Assembly (NCBI GenBank): GCA_965243285.1
Contig: OZ251537.1
Coordinates: forward strand, 2,046,001-2,110,000
Source: JAHRAW01 sp965243285
GTDB lineage: Bacteria > Pseudomonadota > Gammaproteobacteria > Arenicellales > Poriferihabitantaceae
Reading direction: 5' to 3'
Length of the DNA stretch: 64,000 nt
Of this stretch, positions 54,254 through 62,569 are shown piece by piece. Position 1 is the stretch's first letter, and each line of letters starts with the position of its first letter. The position numbers and the translations under genes are program-made. The notes below the pieces were generated by a model. That model saw only the letters and a program-made list of their open reading frames with translations, was not told where the DNA came from and made no database searches.

Positions 54254-55627
54254 ATGAAGCCCCCAAATCACAAGCGAATTTTGCTCGGCATCACCGGCGG
54301 TATCGCCGCTTATAAAAGCCCGAGCGTGGCGCGCCGCCTACGCGAACGCGGCTGCCAGGTGCGCGTGGTGATGACCGCCGCGGCCACCCAATTCATCACC
54401 CCGCTCACGCTGCAAGCGGTCAGCGGCAATGCGGTGCATCAACATTTGTTGGATGAAGGCGCCGAATCCGGTATGGGGCATATCGAGTTGGCGCGCTGGG
54501 CTGAGCAGTTAGTGGTGGCCCCCGCCAGCGCCGATTTTATCGCCCGCTTAGCGCATGGCCGCAGCAATGATTTGCTATGCGCCGTGGCCCTGGCAACCGC
54601 AGCAACCATCACCCTCGCCCCGGCCATGAACCGCATGATGTGGCAACACCCGGCCACGCAGCGCAATGTGGCCGAGTTGGCGGCGCGCGGGGTGCGCATT
54701 ATCGGCCCCGGCGCCGGCTCGCAGGCGTGCGGCGAAAGCGGCGCCGGGCGTATGAGCGAGCCTGAGGAGATTGCGGCACAAGTGGTCGGCGCCGGGCGGC
54801 CGCGTTCGTTGGCCGGCGTGAGCGTATTGATGACCGCCGGCCCCACCTGGGAGGCGTTGGACCCGGTGCGCGGGCTGAGCAACCACTCTTCCGGCAAAAT
54901 GGGCTATGCCATGGCGCAAGCGGCGGCCGATGTCGGGGCTGAAGTTACGCTGGTGAGCGGACCGGTGGATGCGGCGGTGAGCGGCCGGGTTTGTAGCCGG
55001 GGTTATGACCAGTCTGGCGGGGGCGGTGGTCGGGTTTATGGTCAGCCTGGCGGGGGGGATGATGGGATTGATGGCGGCGTTAATGGTCGCCCTGGCACCG
55101 GCGGCATCGACCTCATCGCGGTGCGCTCGGCGCAAGAGATGTTGGATGCGGTGCTGGCTCGGGCTGCGACGGCGGATGTGTTCATCGGCGTGGCGGCGGT
55201 GGCGGATTACCGCCCGGCGGCAGTGAGCGCCCAAAAAATCAAGAAAAAAGCGCCGCGCATGCGCATCGACCTCATCCAAAACCCGGATATTCTGGCCACC
55301 GTGGCGGCGCTGAAAAAGGCCCCGTTCACGGTGGGCTTCGCCGCCGAAACCGAGAATGTATTAGCCCACGCCCGCGAAAAAGGCCGCCGCAAAGGCGTCG
55401 ATATCATGCTCGCCAACCATGTCGCCGAGGTGTTCGGCCGCGATGAAAATTCGGTGACGGTGATCGACTGCCGACGGGGTGGCGTTGCTGGTGGCGCTGG
55501 CGACGGCGGCGAAATCACCGGTGAAATCACCCTGCCGCGCACCGATAAATATCGCTTAAGCCGGCAAATCATCGAACACATCGCCCCGCTGGTGCTGGCG
55601 CGACGAAAATGCGCTCATCCCACTTAA
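54254..55627 (+). CDS. coaBC: CoaBC: phosphopantothenoylcysteine synthetase/decarboxylase
   Basis: This bifunctional enzyme joins phosphopantothenate with cysteine (CoaB) then decarboxylates it (CoaC) in CoA synthesis. From MKPPNHKRILLGITGGIAAY the product is 457 aa. The N-terminal flavoprotein part shows GITGGIAAYKS, PAMNRMMW, GSQACGESGAGRM with the catalytic Cys. The CoaB part has MTAGPTWEALDPVRGLSNHS, SGKMGYAMAQAA and IKKKAPRMRIDL (Lys). A Gly/Asp-rich insertion of some 40 residues (54985-55110) disrupts the CoaB N-terminal region relative to the family. It is divergent from radC and followed by dut. Confidence 0.95.
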   Translation: MKPPNHKRILLGITGGIAAYKSPSVARRLRERGCQVRVVMTAAATQFITPLTLQAVSGNAVHQHLLDEGAESGMGHIELARWAEQLVVAPASADFIARLAHGRSNDLLCAVALATAATITLAPAMNRMMWQHPATQRNVAELAARGVRIIGPGAGSQACGESGAGRMSEPEEIAAQVVGAGRPRSLAGVSVLMTAGPTWEALDPVRGLSNHSSGKMGYAMAQAAADVGAEVTLVSGPVDAAVSGRVCSRGYDQSGGGGGRVYGQPGGGDDGIDGGVNGRPGTGGIDLIAVRSAQEMLDAVLARAATADVFIGVAAVADYRPAAVSAQKIKKKAPRMRIDLIQNPDILATVAALKKAPFTVGFAAETENVLAHAREKGRRKGVDIMLANHVAEVFGRDENSVTVIDCRRGGVAGGAGDGGEITGEITLPRTDKYRLSRQIIEHIAPLVLARRKCAHPT

Positions 55628-55731
55628 TTTTGCCAGCCAATTTTGCCAGCCAATTTTGCCAGCCCATTTCGCCAGCCCATTTCGCCAGCCCATTTCGCCA
55701 GCCCATTTTGCCAGCCCATTTCGCCAGCCCA
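55628..55731. repeat. 13-bp tandem repeat (8 copies) between coaBC and dut
   Basis: Eight uninterrupted 13-bp copies of TTTTGCCAGCCAA-type sequence, drifting to TTTCGCCAGCCCA; they begin 1 base after the coaBC stop and fill most of the 160-bp gap to dut. A transcript across both genes would contain them. Confidence 0.93.
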
Positions 55732-55788
55732 TTTCATCGCCAGCCGTGATTCGGTCAGCGAAAATCACCCAATCCGGTCCTTCAGATT

Positions 55789-56262
55789 ATGTCAACACCG
55801 CCCACCACCTTAAGCGTAGACCTCAAAATCTTAGACCGGCGCATCGAAACGGAATTCGGCCGGCCGCAATACGCTAGCGACAGCGCCGCCGGGCTGGATT
55901 TGCGCGCCTGCATCGAGGCGCCGCTAACCTTAGCCGCCGGGGCCGCCGAACTCATCCCCACTGGCATCGCCATGCACCTCAAAGACCCGAATTACGCGGC
56001 GGTATTATTGCCGCGTTCCGGCCTCGGTCACAAACACGGCATCGTACTCGGCAACCTAACCGGCCTCATCGACGCCGATTATCAGGGTCAAATTTTCATC
56101 TCCTGCTGGAACCGCGGCGGTGCCGATTTCATCATCACCCCCGGCGACCGCATCGCCCAAATGGTCATCCTCCCCATCGCCCGAGCGGCCTTTAATGTGG
56201 TGGATTCATTGCCCGAAACGCGCCGCGCCGGCGGTGGCTTCGGCTCCACTGGGGTGCGGTGA
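55789..56262 (+). CDS. dut: dUTP diphosphatase
   Basis: Dut hydrolyses dUTP to dUMP and pyrophosphate, keeping uracil out of DNA and supplying thymidylate synthesis. The 157-aa product shows all five trimeric dUTPase motifs: AAGLDLRACIEAP (I), LPRSGLGHKHG (II), LTGLIDADYQGQ (III), RIAQMVILP (IV) and RRAGGGFGSTG (V). The location downstream of coaBC is conserved in gammaproteobacteria. The start MSTPPTTLSVDL is set by homology. Confidence 0.96.
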   Translation: MSTPPTTLSVDLKILDRRIETEFGRPQYASDSAAGLDLRACIEAPLTLAAGAAELIPTGIAMHLKDPNYAAVLLPRSGLGHKHGIVLGNLTGLIDADYQGQIFISCWNRGGADFIITPGDRIAQMVILPIARAAFNVVDSLPETRRAGGGFGSTGVR

Positions 56263-56424
56263 TGGGGGCAATGTCCGGGTGCTGGAAGCGCGCATCGCCA
56301 GCCATAAAAAAGCGGCAATTTGGCACGCGATGATGAGGGAAAAGGTGCTTTGGTGGGCGATTAAAGTGGAGAGTAATGCACCAAGCCCAGCGAATCCAAT
56401 CATTAGACTATACTTATAAGCCAA
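56206..56424 (-). CDS. Possible small membrane protein
   Basis: A 72-aa frame with two hydrophobic stretches (KYSLMIGFAGLGALLSTLIA and LIIACQIAAFLWLAM) and a charged connector. Its C-terminal third overlaps the end of dut on the opposite strand. No homology is recognised. The hydrophobic pattern is the only support, so it may be spurious. Confidence 0.25.
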   Translation of the reverse strand: MAYKYSLMIGFAGLGALLSTLIAHQSTFSLIIACQIAAFLWLAMRASSTRTLPPSPHPSGAEATAGAARFGQ

Positions 56425-56468
56425 ACATTCTTGTTGAATATAAATGCATCGCCTGCATCAAATGAAAC

Positions 56469-57146
56469 TTATAACGTTCCTAAAAACGCCACGACTTGTT
56501 GCGGGTCAATGCGTTTCAAGTAATCGATATTTACCTAGGAAAAAGCGATTTTGCGATTCCGCGTAATCACATAAGTCGCTGGTATTGGAAGCCGCCAACT
56601 GGCATCGCCGTTGTAGCCAGTGATGTCGCTACCGAGTTGCTTATAAACCTCTATCAACTCGTCCGGCATAGTGAATACCAAACCAAACTGCTCGGATACC
56701 ACATGGCCAACATCGCTTAGCACCTCAAACTCCAGAGACAACTTTTGTACGTTGGACAACGAACTTTCCGGCAACTCCGGGGACACCCCAACAACCCTGA
56801 CGCCATGTTTCTGAATATCAGCCAAACTCCGCTGATAAGCAGACAGTTCAAGCCTGCAATACGGACACCAACTACCCCGGTAAAATTTCAAAACAATTGG
56901 TCATTTTGTCAGCAAGTCATCAACCGAGACCGCATTGCTATTCGCGTTCGGCAAAACAAACGATGGGATTTCATCCCCCGTCTGAAGCGCCGATTTGTCA
57001 ATGCCTTGCTTAATCATTTTATGGGTCGCACCTCGCATGGTGGCGACTGGTGTCTCGCTTCGGCTGGCTTCAGATTCCACCTGCTTGGCTTTCAACTCGT
57101 AGGCTAACCGCTTAATTACGATTTCTTGGGATTTCATAATTTCCAC
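56469..57146 (-). pseudogene. Peroxiredoxin-like (AhpC/TSA) gene with two in-frame stop codons
   Basis: The whole reading frame resembles the bacterial peroxiredoxin-like family: N-terminal VATMRGATHKMIKQGIDKSA, then PSFVLPNANSNAVSVDDLLTK, then KFYRGSWCPYCRLEL with the two catalytic-site Cys, EFEVLSDVGHVVSEQFGLVF, and LPIPATYVITRNRKIAFS, VNIDYLKRIDPQQVVAFLG at the end. One frame, no indel, but a TGA stop replaces an expected Gly codon after DDLLTK (56901-56903) and a TAG replaces an expected Glu codon after KIAFS (about 56547). Two single-base nonsense changes in an otherwise intact frame indicate recent inactivation. It is AT-richer than neighbours. Confidence 0.85.
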
Positions 57147-57172
57147 CTCATGATGGTTGCCCTTATTGAATA

Positions 57173-57336
57173 GGGTTTATATACCTATTGCCCAAATCCT
57201 TATGTCACGCCGATTTTATAGTGCGGCGTGAAATTTTTTTGGTTAGGATTCATTATTTTGGTTAGGATTTATATGGGGGTTTTTGGAATCATGCAAGCGG
57301 TTTTTCTGGTTTTGGGTTAGTAAGTGGATAATTCCC
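57173..57336. mobile_element. Diverged inverted copy of the 2382 MITE-like element
   Basis: A 164-bp non-coding stretch that aligns with the inverted complement of 2382-2527, sharing TCACGCCGATTTTATAG, TTGGTTAGGATT, TATGGGGGTTTTTGG and ATGCAAGCGGTTTTT. Its ends (GGGTTTATATACC and AATTCCC) are degraded inverted repeats and no target duplication is left, so it is an older insertion. Confidence 0.75.
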
Positions 57337-57627
57337 TAAAATATAAGGAGTGGTAGATATAAATTTTCTTGTTTGATTGTTGCTTGGTTTTTGATTTTGG
57401 TTTTGCTGTTGCTTTTGATGCTTCTTCTTTCACGCCACTTAGCTTTTGCTTTTTGGAGGGGGAGTCAAAACTGGCGGCTTTATCGCCTGATTTGGTGGGG
57501 GGTTGATGTTGGTCTTTTTGCTTTTGCTTTTAAATCTTCAACTCATTAGCCCAAATGAGGGGCTATGTAAAAATCAAAAGCCAAATAAAAATCAAACCCA
57601 GCCGGGCGGATTTAGATATATTAATCC
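57337..57627. repeat. Composite repeat with a mismatched hairpin unit
   Basis: Non-coding. The unit (57438-57502) has one arm of the AAAACTGG type and the other of the CCTGATTTGG type, so stem 1 is only partly paired. A TTTTGATTTTGGTTTTGC array lies to the left, and the conserved CAACTCATTAGCCCAAATGAGG block (inverted) to the right. It ends at ATTTAGATATATTAATCCC. No gene. Confidence 0.75.
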
Positions 57628-57658
57628 CTTAATTAAGGGTTTAATTTAAATATTAAAT

Positions 57659-58438
57659 TCAGCGCTTGACTATCGTCATGACCGCAAAAATGGCGGCGGC
57701 GATTACCACGATGGAAGGGCCGGCCGGGGTATCGAGCCACATCGACAGCGCCAGGCCGCCGCCCATGGAGGCTATGCCGAATACGGCGGCGAGCAGCGCC
57801 ATGCCTTCGGGCGAGCGGGCTACGTAGCGGGCTGCAGCCGGCGGGATGATGAGCAATGAGACGATGAGCAAAGCGCCGACCACTTGCATGGCGAGGGCCA
57901 CTACCACGCTCAGCAAAATGAAAAAAATGGCGCGGATTTGCGGCTCGCGGACGCCGCCGACGATGGCTAATTCGCGATGCGCGATGAGTGCTAATAGCGG
58001 TCGCCAGATGGTCGCCAGAATGAGCAGCACGCCGCCGCCGCCGAGATAAATCCACCACACATCGGCGGCGCGCAACGCCAGGATGTCGCCGAATAAATAA
58101 CCGATGAGGTCGACGCGCACGCCCGGCATCAGCGCCAACAACACCAGTCCCAACGCCAGCGTGCCGTGGGCGAGGATGCCGAGCGCCGCATCGCTGCTTA
58201 AATCCCGCCGCCGCTGCATCAGCGCCAACAGCGCCGATACCGCCAGGCACACCAGCAGAATCGCCAGTTGTAAATTCAGCGCGAAAAATAGCCCCAAGGC
58301 GATGCCGAGCAGCGCCGCATGCGCTAACGCGGCGCCGAAATACGCCATGCGCTGCCACACCACCGCGCACCCCAACGGGGCGCAGAGGATGGCTACGCCG
58401 ACGCCGCCGAGCAGGGCGCGCCATAAAAAATCATCCAT
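57659..58438 (-). CDS. znuB: Zinc ABC transporter permease
   Basis: ZnuB is the membrane subunit of the high-affinity zinc importer. From MDDFLWRALLGGVGVAILCA the protein is 259 aa with about eight membrane segments: WQRMAYFGAALAHAALLGIA, LQLAILLVCLAVSALLALM, LALGLVLLALMPGVRVDL, the conserved DLIGYLFGDIL, VVALAMQVVGALLIVSLLII and IPPAAARYVARSPEGMALLA. Its start overlaps the znuC stop motif by 8 bases in the ancestral copy. A 163-bp tandem duplication now separates them: znuC ends in the second copy and znuB begins in the first. Confidence 0.94.
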   Translation of the reverse strand: MDDFLWRALLGGVGVAILCAPLGCAVVWQRMAYFGAALAHAALLGIALGLFFALNLQLAILLVCLAVSALLALMQRRRDLSSDAALGILAHGTLALGLVLLALMPGVRVDLIGYLFGDILALRAADVWWIYLGGGGVLLILATIWRPLLALIAHRELAIVGGVREPQIRAIFFILLSVVVALAMQVVGALLIVSLLIIPPAAARYVARSPEGMALLAAVFGIASMGGGLALSMWLDTPAGPSIVVIAAAIFAVMTIVKR

Positions 58439-58702
58439 GCGCATCGGCCGCCGGCAGCGGCTGGATGTCGCCGTGGGCGCCATGTACATGATCGTGGTGA
58501 TGTTGATAAGGCGCTAATCCAGCGCCCGCAGCCGCCACCGGGGCGCAGAGGATGGCTACGCCGACGCCGCCGAGCAGGGCGCGCCATAAAAAATCATCCA
58601 TGCGCATCGGCCGCCGGCAGCGGCTGGATGTCGCCGTGGGCGCCATGTACATGATCGTGGTGATGTTGATAGGGCGCTAATCCAGCACCCGCAGCCGCCG
58701 CC
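58377..58702. repeat. 163-bp tandem duplication at the znuC-znuB junction
   Basis: Two direct copies (58377-58539, 58540-58702) differing at only a few bases. Each has the end of znuC and the start of znuB. A hybrid frame (58431-58603, minus) reads the ZnuB N-terminus (about 21 residues) and then the ZnuC C-terminus including its HHHDHVHGAHGD tail. The intact genes are outside: znuC stops in copy 2, znuB starts in copy 1. The duplication boundaries lie in GGGGCGC. Confidence 0.92.
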
Positions 58703-59388
58703 GGGGCGCCGAATAAGGCGCGAAATTGCGGGTGCTGGCGTACCTCGGCCGGTTTGCCGCTGCAACATAAGTGGCGGTTTACGCACAGCACGCGGTCGGT
58801 GGCCGCCATCACCATGTGCAGGTCGTGGGAGACCAGCAGCACGCCGCAGCGCCGCTGCTCGCGCAAGGTTTGGATGAGGCGGTGCAGGCTCGCTTGGCCG
58901 CTGACATCCAGCCCGGCGGCGGGTTCGTCCAACACCAGCAAATCCGGCGCCGGCAACAACGCCCCGGCCAACAACACGCGGCGCATTTCGCCGCCGGATA
59001 AATCGTGCATGGCGGCATCGCCGAGTTGGCTCGCGCCCACTTCGGCGAGGGCCTCATCGAGGCGCGCCGCCGGGTGATTTTTATGGGCGCGCAAGAAACG
59101 CCGCACCGACAGCGGCAAGGTGCGCTCGAATTCGATGCGCTGCGGCACATAACCGAGCGCCAGCCCGGTGCGTCTGCGCACCATGCCGCTATCGGGCTTC
59201 AATAATTGCAGCGCGAGGTTGACCACGGTGCTTTTGCCGGCGCCATTGGGGCCGATGAGGGTGACGATTTCGGCGCCATCGAGGGTGAAACTTAAATCCT
59301 GCAGAATGATTTGCCCGTTGCGGCTGAAATTTACCTGCTCGAAGCGCAGTAGCGGGGCGGCGCGGTCGCGGCGGGCGGGCGATGGCAT
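58594..59388 (-). CDS. znuC: Zinc ABC transporter ATP-binding protein
   Basis: ZnuC energises zinc import with ZnuB. The 264-aa product has Walker A GPNGAGKST, the Q-loop in LGYVPQRIEF, signature HDLSGGEMRR, Walker B LLVLDEPAAGLD and the switch His in LLVSHDLHMVM. The tail is His-rich (HHHDHVHGAHGD), plausibly metal-binding. It follows zur on the same strand by 324 bases. The stop lies in the second copy of the tandem duplication. Confidence 0.95.
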   Translation of the reverse strand: MPSPARRDRAAPLLRFEQVNFSRNGQIILQDLSFTLDGAEIVTLIGPNGAGKSTVVNLALQLLKPDSGMVRRRTGLALGYVPQRIEFERTLPLSVRRFLRAHKNHPAARLDEALAEVGASQLGDAAMHDLSGGEMRRVLLAGALLPAPDLLVLDEPAAGLDVSGQASLHRLIQTLREQRRCGVLLVSHDLHMVMAATDRVLCVNRHLCCSGKPAEVRQHPQFRALFGAPAAAAGAGLAPYQHHHDHVHGAHGDIQPLPAADAHG

Positions 59389-59712
59389 GGGCGGTTAGGT
59401 GGTTGGGTTGTTGGGTGGATTTACGGGTGGATGTGGCGGCGGAATTTGCGCCGATGGGAGCGAACTTGAGTCGGATTTCGGTGGAATTTGAGCGGATTTT
59501 GAGGCGCAAGGTTGGGCCGATGTGGCGCGGCGGTTTGCGGTTGGGCAGGGCCGATTTGTTGGCCGATTTGCGGCCCGATTTGCGCGATATTTTGGCGAAA
59601 TTTGATGCGGAATTTGGTGCAAGAGGGAGAAATTGGCGACGACATATCGCGACAAAATTGCCGACGCGGTCGGCGGCGGATTAGGGCGGGTAGGGCGGAT
59701 TTGCGGCCGGAT
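59389..59712. other. zur-znuC spacer with GATTTG-type low complexity
   Basis: A 324-bp stretch inside the zur-znuCB cluster. Words of the type GGCCGATTTG recur (59545-59610) on the plus strand. Frames here give Arg/Pro-rich or Asp-Leu repeats and no recognised domain. I see no terminator. Confidence 0.4.
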
Positions 59713-60243
59713 TTAGCGCCTGGCTTGGGCGGTGCTGGCGGCGGATTTGGATGAATCGCGTCGGCACTGCGCGCATTGGCCGCTGATTTCGACCATGGGG
59801 CGCAGCGCCGACAAGCCGGCCCCGGCAGCGGTGCTCGCCAGCATTTTATTGAGCGCGCCGTCATCGAGTTCGGCCACCCGGCGGCAATGGTCGCAGATTA
59901 AAAACTGCCCGATGTGGCGGCGCTGCGGCTGGTTGCAGCCGACATAGGCATTGTGCGATTGGATTTTATGCGCCAAGCGGTTTTGCAGCAGGAAATCGAG
60001 GGCGCGGTACACCGTCGGCGGCTGGGCGTTGGGTTTTTCGTCGCGCAATTGCGCCAGCAAGTCATAAGCCGGCGCCGGCCGATGACTGGCCCAGATCAAT
60101 TCCAACACCCGGCGGCGAAGATGCGTGAACCGCAAGCCATCGCGTCGGCACAGATCATCGGCGCGCGCCATGGCGGCCGCAATGCAACGCGCATGGTTAT
60201 GGCGGCGCGGTAAAAAGGCGGAAGGTGGGCGAGGCGAGGGCAT
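59713..60243 (-). CDS. zur: Fur-family zinc uptake regulator
   Basis: Zur represses zinc-uptake genes when Zn is bound. The 176-aa product has a winged-helix domain (FTHLRRRVLELIWASHRPAPA, LNPQ-like APTVYRALDFLLQNRLAHK; here PPTVYRALDFL) and a C-terminal dimerisation domain with IGQFLICDHCRRVAELDD and a second CxxC (CAQCRR), the structural zinc site. Starts at 60243 or about 60171 (MARADDLCRRDGLRF) are possible. It is first in zur-znuC-znuB and divergent from znuA, with a Zur-like palindrome between. Confidence 0.9.
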   Translation of the reverse strand: MPSPRPPSAFLPRRHNHARCIAAAMARADDLCRRDGLRFTHLRRRVLELIWASHRPAPAYDLLAQLRDEKPNAQPPTVYRALDFLLQNRLAHKIQSHNAYVGCNQPQRRHIGQFLICDHCRRVAELDDGALNKMLASTAAGAGLSALRPMVEISGQCAQCRRDSSKSAASTAQARR

Positions 60244-60281
60244 GCGGGTCGGGCGGGTAGGTCGCGATGTAACGAGTTTTT

Positions 60282-60304
60282 ATTATGATATATTATATCA
60301 TAAT
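60282..60304. promoter_or_regulatory. Probable Zur box
   Basis: A 23-bp near-perfect palindrome with half-sites ATTATGATAT and ATATCATAAT around an AT centre, located between divergent zur and znuA. It resembles the gammaproteobacterial Zur operator core (TGTTATAnTATAACA) and probably controls both transcripts. Assignment is by form and position. Confidence 0.8.
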
Positions 60305-60458
60305 CGTGTTGCTGGGTGATTATTCAGATTCGCTTGCGCAGATTCGATGGCTCATCCTCATGTCGATGCCCCGGATTATCTAGCGGGCCGATTAGTGACC
60401 GATAGCCTCGCCGATAACCCCGCCGATAACCCCGCCCGACCACTCAAATTTACCCGTC

Positions 60459-61472
60459 ATGCCCAAATATCGCCTCTCGCCCGGCCCGCTCACCCGCCTC
60501 GGTTCGGCGTTGGTCCTATTTTTCGCCATGACAGCCGCCGTCGCCGCTCCCAAAGTGGCGGTGTCGGTGTTGCCGGTGCACTCGCTGGTGTGGGCGCTGA
60601 TGCAAGGCGTCGGGCCGCCGCAGTTACTGATGCAAGGCGGGCAGTCGCCGCATGATAGCTCGCTGAAACCGTCGCAACTCCGCGCCATTGATGATGCGGA
60701 TTTAATCGTCTGGATTGGCCCCAGTTTCGAGCACGCCATGGCCAAACCCATCGCCGCTAAAAAGGGCGAGGCACGCGTGATGACTTTGTTAGACAATGAA
60801 AATATGCGGCGCTTGAAAACCCGTCCAAGCGGCATCTGGAATCAGCCTGCAGGCGGCGCGTATGTCACCCATACTGATTCGCATGATTCGCATGAGCATG
60901 GCGCGGCGCAAAATTCTGCAACGAAAAACCACGCGCCAGCCGACCCGCATTTATGGTTGTCCATCCACAATGCCGACGCCATCGCCCGCCAGGTGGCGCG
61001 TCAACTGCAACGCATCGACCCGGCGAATCACGCGCGGTATGAACATAATTTGCAGGCGTTGATTGTAGACTTGGCGGATTTCAAAGCGGCGTCGGTGAAT
61101 CGATTCCAGCGCATCGCTCAGCGCTATGCGCATGGCAAAAACGGCGCCCCCTATGTGGTTTTTCACGATGCCTATCAATATTTCGAGCATGAATTTGGCG
61201 TACGCCCAGCCGCAGCGCTGACCGCCGCCGCCGAGCATAAGCCCGGCGCCAGACGCGTCAGCGCCATCAAAAAACTCATCCAAACCGGCCCGATTGATTG
61301 CGTTTTCAGCGAGCCGCAATTCTCACCGGCGCTGGTGGAGGTGTTGCTCGGCGACAGCGCCGCAGCCGCCGCCGTGTTGGACCCATTGGGGGCAAGTTTG
61401 AGGCCGGGGCCGGCCGCATGGTTTCAATTGATGGATGGAATTCTAACCCCCCTCATCGCTTGCTTGGAATAA
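60459..61472 (+). CDS. znuA: Zinc ABC transporter substrate-binding protein
   Basis: ZnuA is the periplasmic receptor for zinc. The 337-aa product has a signal peptide (LGSALVLFFAMTAAVAAP) then VAVSVLPVHSLVWALMQGVG and GQSPHDSSLKPSQ with the first His ligand; DPHLWLSIHNADAIA holds the second and FHDAYQYFEHEFG the third. Between them is a His/Asp-rich loop (HTDSHDSHEHG) typical of ZnuA, here formed by repeated GATTCGCAT codons. It is divergent from zur behind the Zur-like operator. Confidence 0.94.
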   Translation: MPKYRLSPGPLTRLGSALVLFFAMTAAVAAPKVAVSVLPVHSLVWALMQGVGPPQLLMQGGQSPHDSSLKPSQLRAIDDADLIVWIGPSFEHAMAKPIAAKKGEARVMTLLDNENMRRLKTRPSGIWNQPAGGAYVTHTDSHDSHEHGAAQNSATKNHAPADPHLWLSIHNADAIARQVARQLQRIDPANHARYEHNLQALIVDLADFKAASVNRFQRIAQRYAHGKNGAPYVVFHDAYQYFEHEFGVRPAAALTAAAEHKPGARRVSAIKKLIQTGPIDCVFSEPQFSPALVEVLLGDSAAAAAVLDPLGASLRPGPAAWFQLMDGILTPLIACLE

Positions 61473-61571
61473 AAAAAAGCGCGGCGACATATCCATTTGT
61501 CGAGATAAAAACCGGCGACATTAAAATTATCAATATCGACATTTTAACCGTCGACATAAGCCATCCTAACC

Positions 61572-62360
61572 TCACCAATGATTTCGCAACTCGCGCAGTT
61601 TTAGAAACACTGCTTCCATGTCAGGGTGGGTGGCTAAGTCGGGGAATTGGTCGCGCAAGCGCTCGATCACCTCGGGGTTTGTCAAACGAAAAAAGGTGTT
61701 GATTTGCCGCTCTTGCCCGACCGTGGTTACATGCGCATGATTCGGATCTTGGGCCGCGGCCATCTCTAACATGGCAGCGGCGGCGGCGTTGCCGGGTTCG
61801 CGGTCGAGGGTAAAACGCAGGTTGCTTTCCAGATAATCATGGCCCGGATAGATGCGGGTGTGGTCGGGCAAGGTGGACAGTTGCTCGATAAAGGTGCGAT
61901 ATAGCGCCGCCGGATGGCCGCCGTTGTGGCAGTTGCCGGCGCCGGCGTTGAACAGCGTGTCGCCGCAAAATAACGCCGGCGCATCGCCCTCGGCCAGCAG
62001 GCAAACATGGCTCATGGTGTGGCCCGGCGTGTCCAACGCGGTCAGCCGCACGGCGCCGAATTCGATCACATCGCCGGCCGCCAGAGCGCGATCCATGCCG
62101 CTTATCGCCGGCGCGGCCGCCGCATGCGCCATAATTTTCGCCCCCGTCGCCGCCACCACCGCATCATTACCGCCGATGTGGTCGGCGTGCTCATGGGTAT
62201 TCACCACCCGCGTAATCTCCCAGCCACGCTGACGCGCCAACGCCAAACATTTTTGATGATCCAACGGGTCGATGGCCAAGGCTTCACCGCTGTGCGGGCA
62301 GGCCAGCAAATAGTTAAAATTGCGCAACGAATTACCAGTCCAAATTTGCTCAACTATCAT
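61572..62360 (-). CDS. gloB: Hydroxyacylglutathione hydrolase (glyoxalase II)
   Basis: GloB hydrolyses S-lactoylglutathione to lactate and glutathione, completing methylglyoxal detoxification. From MIVEQIWTGNSLRNFNYLL the product is 262 aa. The metal motif is NTHEHADHIGG (HxHxDH), followed by LTALDTPGHTMSHVC, LFCGDTLFNAGAGN and IYPGHDYLESNLRF with further ligands, and the C-terminal helical domain ends in FLKLRELRNHW. The longer frame adds unrelated N-terminal sequence and is not used. Confidence 0.93.
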   Translation of the reverse strand: MIVEQIWTGNSLRNFNYLLACPHSGEALAIDPLDHQKCLALARQRGWEITRVVNTHEHADHIGGNDAVVAATGAKIMAHAAAAPAISGMDRALAAGDVIEFGAVRLTALDTPGHTMSHVCLLAEGDAPALFCGDTLFNAGAGNCHNGGHPAALYRTFIEQLSTLPDHTRIYPGHDYLESNLRFTLDREPGNAAAAAMLEMAAAQDPNHAHVTTVGQERQINTFFRLTNPEVIERLRDQFPDLATHPDMEAVFLKLRELRNHW

Positions 62361-62569
62361 GCCAAAACTCCTCGCCGTGGATGAAAAAATGTCAAAAAAA
62401 CGCGCCGCAACACGCCGCCCATAAATGCCGAGCGACCGCGCCCAATCGAGATGAGTATACTCCACCCCAGCGGCCGGAGAAGTGCAAACCCGCCGGCGAT
62501 AGGCTTATACTTAAACCCCCCGCCGTTTTGATTTTTGGCGGCGACGGCTAACGATTCGAGCGCAGACCG

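Noticed and set aside
56889..56910. TGA in the peroxiredoxin frame as a selenocysteine codon
   Set aside because: It aligns with a Gly several residues before the active-site Cys, both Cys codons are normal, and a second in-frame stop (TAG) follows; decay is simpler.
57633..58424. 263-residue Arg-rich frame on the minus strand over znuB
   Set aside because: Out-of-frame shadow of znuB, which has the full ZnuB membrane pattern.
59382..59684. 100-residue plus-strand frame between znuC and zur
   Set aside because: It overlaps the znuC start, is made of repetitive DL/RI words, and has no homology.
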